Assembly: GCF_951801035.1 (NCBI RefSeq)
Contig: NZ_CATOKT010000005.1
Strand: one strand, 5' to 3'
DNA from: Adlercreutzia sp910585575
GTDB taxonomy: Bacteria; Actinomycetota; Coriobacteriia; Coriobacteriales; Eggerthellaceae
DNA: 64,000 bases
This document shows, one piece after another, positions 60,827 through 64,000 of this stretch. The position numbers and the translations under genes are program-made. Position 1 is the first letter of the stretch. The number at the start of each line of letters is the position of its first letter. A model generated the notes under the pieces. That model did not search any database. It was not told the origin of the DNA and saw only the letters and a program-made list of their open reading frames with translations.

Positions 60827-63800
60827 CTAGTCCTTTAAGACATCTGCTGCCTCGGACTTTCGACGCATGCGGCGACGCGCTTCGTGCGCGGTTGCAGCCG
60901 CGGCGGCAATCAGCAATAGCAGCAACAGCATAGCCACCAAGTCGCCTGTCTGCGGCAACGGCGTAGCCTTTATGATCCTCGTAGACCATCCGCTTTCGAT
61001 GAGCCGCGTCAGCCAATCGTCGTAGTCCTCGGGATTCTCCCAGTGGACGCCGAAGTCGACGGAGCGCATCTGCACCGATGTCCACTCGTCGGGCTCGAGC
61101 TTCTGCCAGTACTGGCCATAGGCGTTCAGGCCACGGTTCAGCTGGTGCACCACGTGCATGCTGTCGGTGGCACCCGAAGCGGGCTCCGGCTCCTCTTCGC
61201 CTTCGCTGGACTCGCCGTCCGCCACTTCAGCCTGCGGAGCAATGCTGTCGTCGCTAGCGGGCTGCTCCACACCGTCTACGGTCATGGTTTGCTCGACCGC
61301 AAGGTAGACCGGGTTCAGGTCGTTGTCGATGTTGTCGTTCTCGCCCTCGTCGGCAGGCACGAACTTCGACTCATCGGGACGGTCGGCCACCACACGGTAG
61401 CAATAGGCACGGCCCTCGTCATCAATGACCGGCAGGTTCTCGAAGGAGTAGCTGCCCTCTTCATCGGTGCGCTGAACCGCGACCACTTCCCACTCGTTGG
61501 CCTTGGGGGCCTCGGGCTCGGCCGGAGTTTCGGAATCGGCGGGAGCATCGGGCGTTGCAGGCGCTTCGGGCACAGACGGAGCTTCGGGCTCGACCGTATC
61601 ACCCGGCTGAGTCGGCTCGACCGGCCCGTCGCCATCGACCGACTGATCCGGCTCGTTCACATCGGCCAGCGGAGCTGCCGCTTCAACGCCTTCGCCGCTG
61701 CCCTCGCCCGTGGAAGGTCCTCCCTCGCTGGGCGTCTCGCCGGCATCGATACCGGGAGCGTCATCCCTCTCCCCCGGCTCGGGAGCCGTGGGCTCATCAG
61801 GGATTACCGGCAAATCGGGCTCGGGCTCGGGAGCCACCGCATTCGGGTCGTAGCGCTCGGCTTTCTCCAGCGGCTCGCCCTCCTCGTCCAGGTCACTGCC
61901 GGGAGCACCGTCGGGAAGGAGCCAGCCGAACTTCTCAGGTGCCTCGGCACCATCAATGTACTTGCGCTCGAGACGCATCTCCACGCCCGGCAGACGCTCC
62001 TCGTCACCGCGCTGCAGGCCGTCGTTGTCGTCATCGTTCCACGCATGGCCCTTGATGGCGGCAACGCGCATGTACACGAGGCCCGCATCATTCTCCAGAT
62101 AATCGTTGGCGCCCACCCGCGACCAGCGATTGCCGCCGGTGTATTGCGGGCCATTCTCGATGAGCGCGCGCACGTCCTCGTTGTCGTTGTAGTGCATAGC
62201 CAGCACGGTCAGTCCGTTCTGCGGCTCGTCGGGCACCAGACGCGTGGTGTACTCGTCCAGGCTCGAATTCGTCACCGTGGCATCACCGCGACCGAACACG
62301 GTCACGCCGTAGCTACCGGGAATCTCGGGGATGTTCACACGGTAGCCGTACACCACGTAGCGCTCCTGGCCGTCCACCTCGCGTACGCCCACAGCGTCCA
62401 AGTTCTCGAAGGACCAGGTGCCGTCCTCGGCCGTGAGCACCGAACGCGGAACCCAAGTGTCTTCGGGCTCGACCGGCTGATCGGGGTCGGTTGGATCGGC
62501 GGGCTGGTCGGGATCGGAAGGCTCCGTGGGCTGGTCAGGCTCAGTGGGGTCAGTCGGCTCTGAAGGGTCGACAGGATCGGTGGGCTCCACGGGCTCAACC
62601 GGGTCGGTAGGTTCACCGGGCTCTTCGGGCTCCGTAGACTCACCGAGCTCGGTCGGTTCGGTCGGCTCACTGGGCTCGGTAGGCACTTCGCTTTCGTCGA
62701 CACTCACGAAGGCAGCAGCCATCACCTTCATGACCGCGGCAACTACCGGCGTTTCGGGCGCTTCAGGTGTTTCAGGCTCTTCTGTTTCACCCGGCTCTTC
62801 GGGGTCGGTAGACTCGCCGGGCTCTTCGGGATCCATAGGCTCAACAGGCTCGGAGGGTTCCGTCGGATCGGTAGACTCACCAGGGTCAGTCGGCTCCGTA
62901 GGATCGGTCGGGTCAGTTGGCTCCGTCGGGTCAGTCGGGTCAGTCGGCTCCGAAGGCTCAGTCGGCTCCCCGGGCTCGACAGGCTCCCCAGGCTCACTCG
63001 GCCCCTCGGGCTGCTCGGGCTCGGTCGCCTCGCCGTGGAAGTCGCGATCGAGCACCCACAGGCCGGGCTCGCCGTCCACACCGGCCTTGTACCAGTAGCG
63101 GCGCAGCTCCACCTTCACCTCGGGAATGCCCGGCTCGCCATCCTGGCGGATGCCGTCGTTGTCGTCGGACCACACCACGCCGGCCATCTCGCGGCCCGAG
63201 GGCTCGCGGAAGCCCGCATCGCCGCCGCGCTGGCGCAGGGCCGGCTCGACGGGGTCGTAGGACAGGCCCGCATAGGTGAACGAGTACTGCGAGGCGCGGC
63301 TGGCGCTGGTGGGACGGGCCAGCAGCACGTAGCCGTCATTGCGCACACGCCCGTTGGCGCCCTCCACGAACACCTCGTTTAGGCCCATAGGCGTGCCTGC
63401 CGAATCGCTGAGCACGTCAGAGTCGAAGCGGTTACCCGCCGTGCTCACATGGAAGCGCGTGCACAGCGAGGCCTCGGGCGTATCCTCCAAGCGCAGGCGA
63501 TAGGCGTACAGCGTGTAGCTGTCCTGGCTCAGACGCTTGAAGCCGGGAAGATCCTTGAAGCGGTACACGCCCTCGTCGTCGGTGGACGTCCGCATGGCGC
63601 CCTCGGTGCCAAAGTCGGTATCGGGCACCCAGTGCTCGCCGTTGCGCACGTAACGGGTCAGCACCACCGTCACCCCGGACAGGCCATACTCGGGCTCGAC
63701 GCCGGCATGCGTCGCCGCAGCTCCATCAAGGGAGGTGGCGTAATCACGCTTGCCGTCGTAGCTGGTATCGTTCCACACCACACCCTCGATGGTGGAGTTC

Positions 63801-64000
63801 ACCGGCGGCACGAAGCCCGCATCCAGGTGCTTCACATCGTACACGCTGGAGATGTCGAAGCCGCGCACATTGTTCTCGGGCTGCGTGGCGGCCACCGAGG
63901 CGTTCGCGATGATCAGGCGGCCGTCCAGCATGCGCACCCCGTTGCGCTGGCAGCTATCGTCCACAGTCCAGCGCACCGGATAGGCATCCTCGGTATAGGC
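60827..64000 (-). CDS. Giant SdrD-type LPXTG surface protein, 5' end outside window
   Basis: 1057 C-terminal residues visible. At least four SdrD B-like (prealbumin-like) segments: GVVWNDTSYDGKRDYATSL, GVVWSDDNDGIRQDGEPGIP, ITKGHAWNDDDNDGLQRGDEE-type and a C-terminal one with FENLPVIDDEGRAYCYRV. Between them are two long Glu-Pro-Thr-Asp repeats and an Ala/Gly/Pro linker. The end has LPQTG at about 60945-60960, a membrane helix (LVAMLLLLLLIAAAAA) and a basic tail, the normal sortase signal. Role: wall-anchored adhesin or stalk. The stop at 60827 has the terminator behind it. Confidence 0.92.
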   Translation of the reverse strand, partial: AYTEDAYPVRWTVDDSCQRNGVRMLDGRLIIANASVAATQPENNVRGFDISSVYDVKHLDAGFVPPVNSTIEGVVWNDTSYDGKRDYATSLDGAAATHAGVEPEYGLSGVTVVLTRYVRNGEHWVPDTDFGTEGAMRTSTDDEGVYRFKDLPGFKRLSQDSYTLYAYRLRLEDTPEASLCTRFHVSTAGNRFDSDVLSDSAGTPMGLNEVFVEGANGRVRNDGYVLLARPTSASRASQYSFTYAGLSYDPVEPALRQRGGDAGFREPSGREMAGVVWSDDNDGIRQDGEPGIPEVKVELRRYWYKAGVDGEPGLWVLDRDFHGEATEPEQPEGPSEPGEPVEPGEPTEPSEPTDPTDPTEPTDPTDPTEPTDPGESTDPTEPSEPVEPMDPEEPGESTDPEEPGETEEPETPEAPETPVVAAVMKVMAAAFVSVDESEVPTEPSEPTEPTELGESTEPEEPGEPTDPVEPVEPTDPVDPSEPTDPTEPDQPTEPSDPDQPADPTDPDQPVEPEDTWVPRSVLTAEDGTWSFENLDAVGVREVDGQERYVVYGYRVNIPEIPGSYGVTVFGRGDATVTNSSLDEYTTRLVPDEPQNGLTVLAMHYNDNEDVRALIENGPQYTGGNRWSRVGANDYLENDAGLVYMRVAAIKGHAWNDDDNDGLQRGDEERLPGVEMRLERKYIDGAEAPEKFGWLLPDGAPGSDLDEEGEPLEKAERYDPNAVAPEPEPDLPVIPDEPTAPEPGERDDAPGIDAGETPSEGGPSTGEGSGEGVEAAAPLADVNEPDQSVDGDGPVEPTQPGDTVEPEAPSVPEAPATPDAPADSETPAEPEAPKANEWEVVAVQRTDEEGSYSFENLPVIDDEGRAYCYRVVADRPDESKFVPADEGENDNIDNDLNPVYLAVEQTMTVDGVEQPASDDSIAPQAEVADGESSEGEEEPEPASGATDSMHVVHQLNRGLNAYGQYWQKLEPDEWTSVQMRSVDFGVHWENPEDYDDWLTRLIESGWSTRIIKATPLPQTGDLVAMLLLLLLIAAAAATAHEARRRMRRKSEAADVLKD
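62455..62690 (-). repeat. Pro-Glu/Asp-Thr repeat block B of the adhesin
   Basis: Imperfect hexanucleotide/9-mer repeats encoding EP(T/S)(D/E)PT-type words, for example EPTDPVDPSEPTDPTEPDQP. A rigid, extended linker. Confidence 0.8.
62750..63030 (-). repeat. Pro-Glu/Asp-Thr repeat block A of the adhesin
   Basis: Same repeat type (EPTDPTDPTEPTDPGEST). It is separated from block B by about 20 residues including a hydrophobic stretch VVAAVMKVMAAAFVSV at about 62705-62745, which is out of place in a surface linker. Confidence 0.8.

Noticed and set aside
62526..63098. Long plus-strand frame encoding Gly-Ser-Val repeats opposite the adhesin
   Set aside because: It is the mirror of the EPTDPT repeat in the adhesin gene; no ribosome site or family similarity.

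Overview
The window looks like chromosomal DNA from a high-GC anaerobic gut actinobacterium of the class Coriobacteriia, most likely family Eggerthellaceae (Eggerthella, Gordonibacter, Adlercreutzia or Slackia type). The clues are LuxR-type regulators fused to a polytopic membrane domain, Tat-exported flavoprotein reductases next to them, a DMSO-reductase-like molybdoenzyme cluster, and GC-rich coding sequence broken by a few lower-GC islands. This family assignment is inferred from gene content; no 16S gene is present.

Layout. 1-5.5 kb: branched-chain amino acid operon ilvD-ilvB-ilvN-ilvC (minus strand; ilvC runs off the left edge) behind a structured leader with an intrinsic terminator. 5.6-8 kb: a membrane protein with a degenerate C39-like peptidase domain, a gamma-carbonic anhydrase, and a DUF4160/DUF2442 pair. 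8.2-16.9 kb: two membrane-LuxR regulators, two Tat-signal flavoproteins (a fumarate-reductase-like one and an Old Yellow Enzyme/dienoyl-CoA-reductase-like one) and a purine nucleoside phosphorylase. 16.9-23.1 kb: prfA-prmC, a CPA2 antiporter, trxA-trxB and a membrane zinc-ribbon protein. 23.1-24.1 kb: about 1 kb of gene-free DNA filled with inverted and tandem repeats. 24.1-37.2 kb: housekeeping block (yhdT-panF, thrS, valS, clpX, clpP, tig, sstT, tRNA-Leu, a GNAT enzyme, tRNA-Asn).

37.3-48.1 kb: an RlmKL-like rRNA methyltransferase whose N-terminal catalytic half has decayed; a two-component system whose kinase carries a CxxCH haem motif; a TorD chaperone and DmsAB-like subunits (no membrane anchor visible); and rpoD. 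48.4-64 kb is an accessory and surface region: an uncharacterised zinc-ribbon/TPR-like pair, a candidate structured RNA, a low-GC InlB/Flg_new-repeat protein, a DUF3990 ADP-ribosyltransferase-like gene with its partner, a transglutaminase-like surface protein whose catalytic Cys appears replaced by Ser, a Ser/Thr kinase-FHA-secreted protein operon, a Phd/RelE toxin-antitoxin pair, and the C-terminal 1057 residues of a giant SdrD-type LPXTG adhesin.

How parts may work together: the haem-sensor kinase and its response regulator probably tune the adjacent respiratory reductase; the membrane-LuxR proteins probably control the nearby flavoproteins; the kinase/FHA/secreted operon looks like a self-contained envelope signalling module. 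The strongest candidates for undescribed biology are the repeat-filled gap at 23.3-23.96 kb, the nested RNA structure at 50.15-50.27 kb, the kinase-FHA module, and the series of enzyme-like proteins that have lost catalytic residues.
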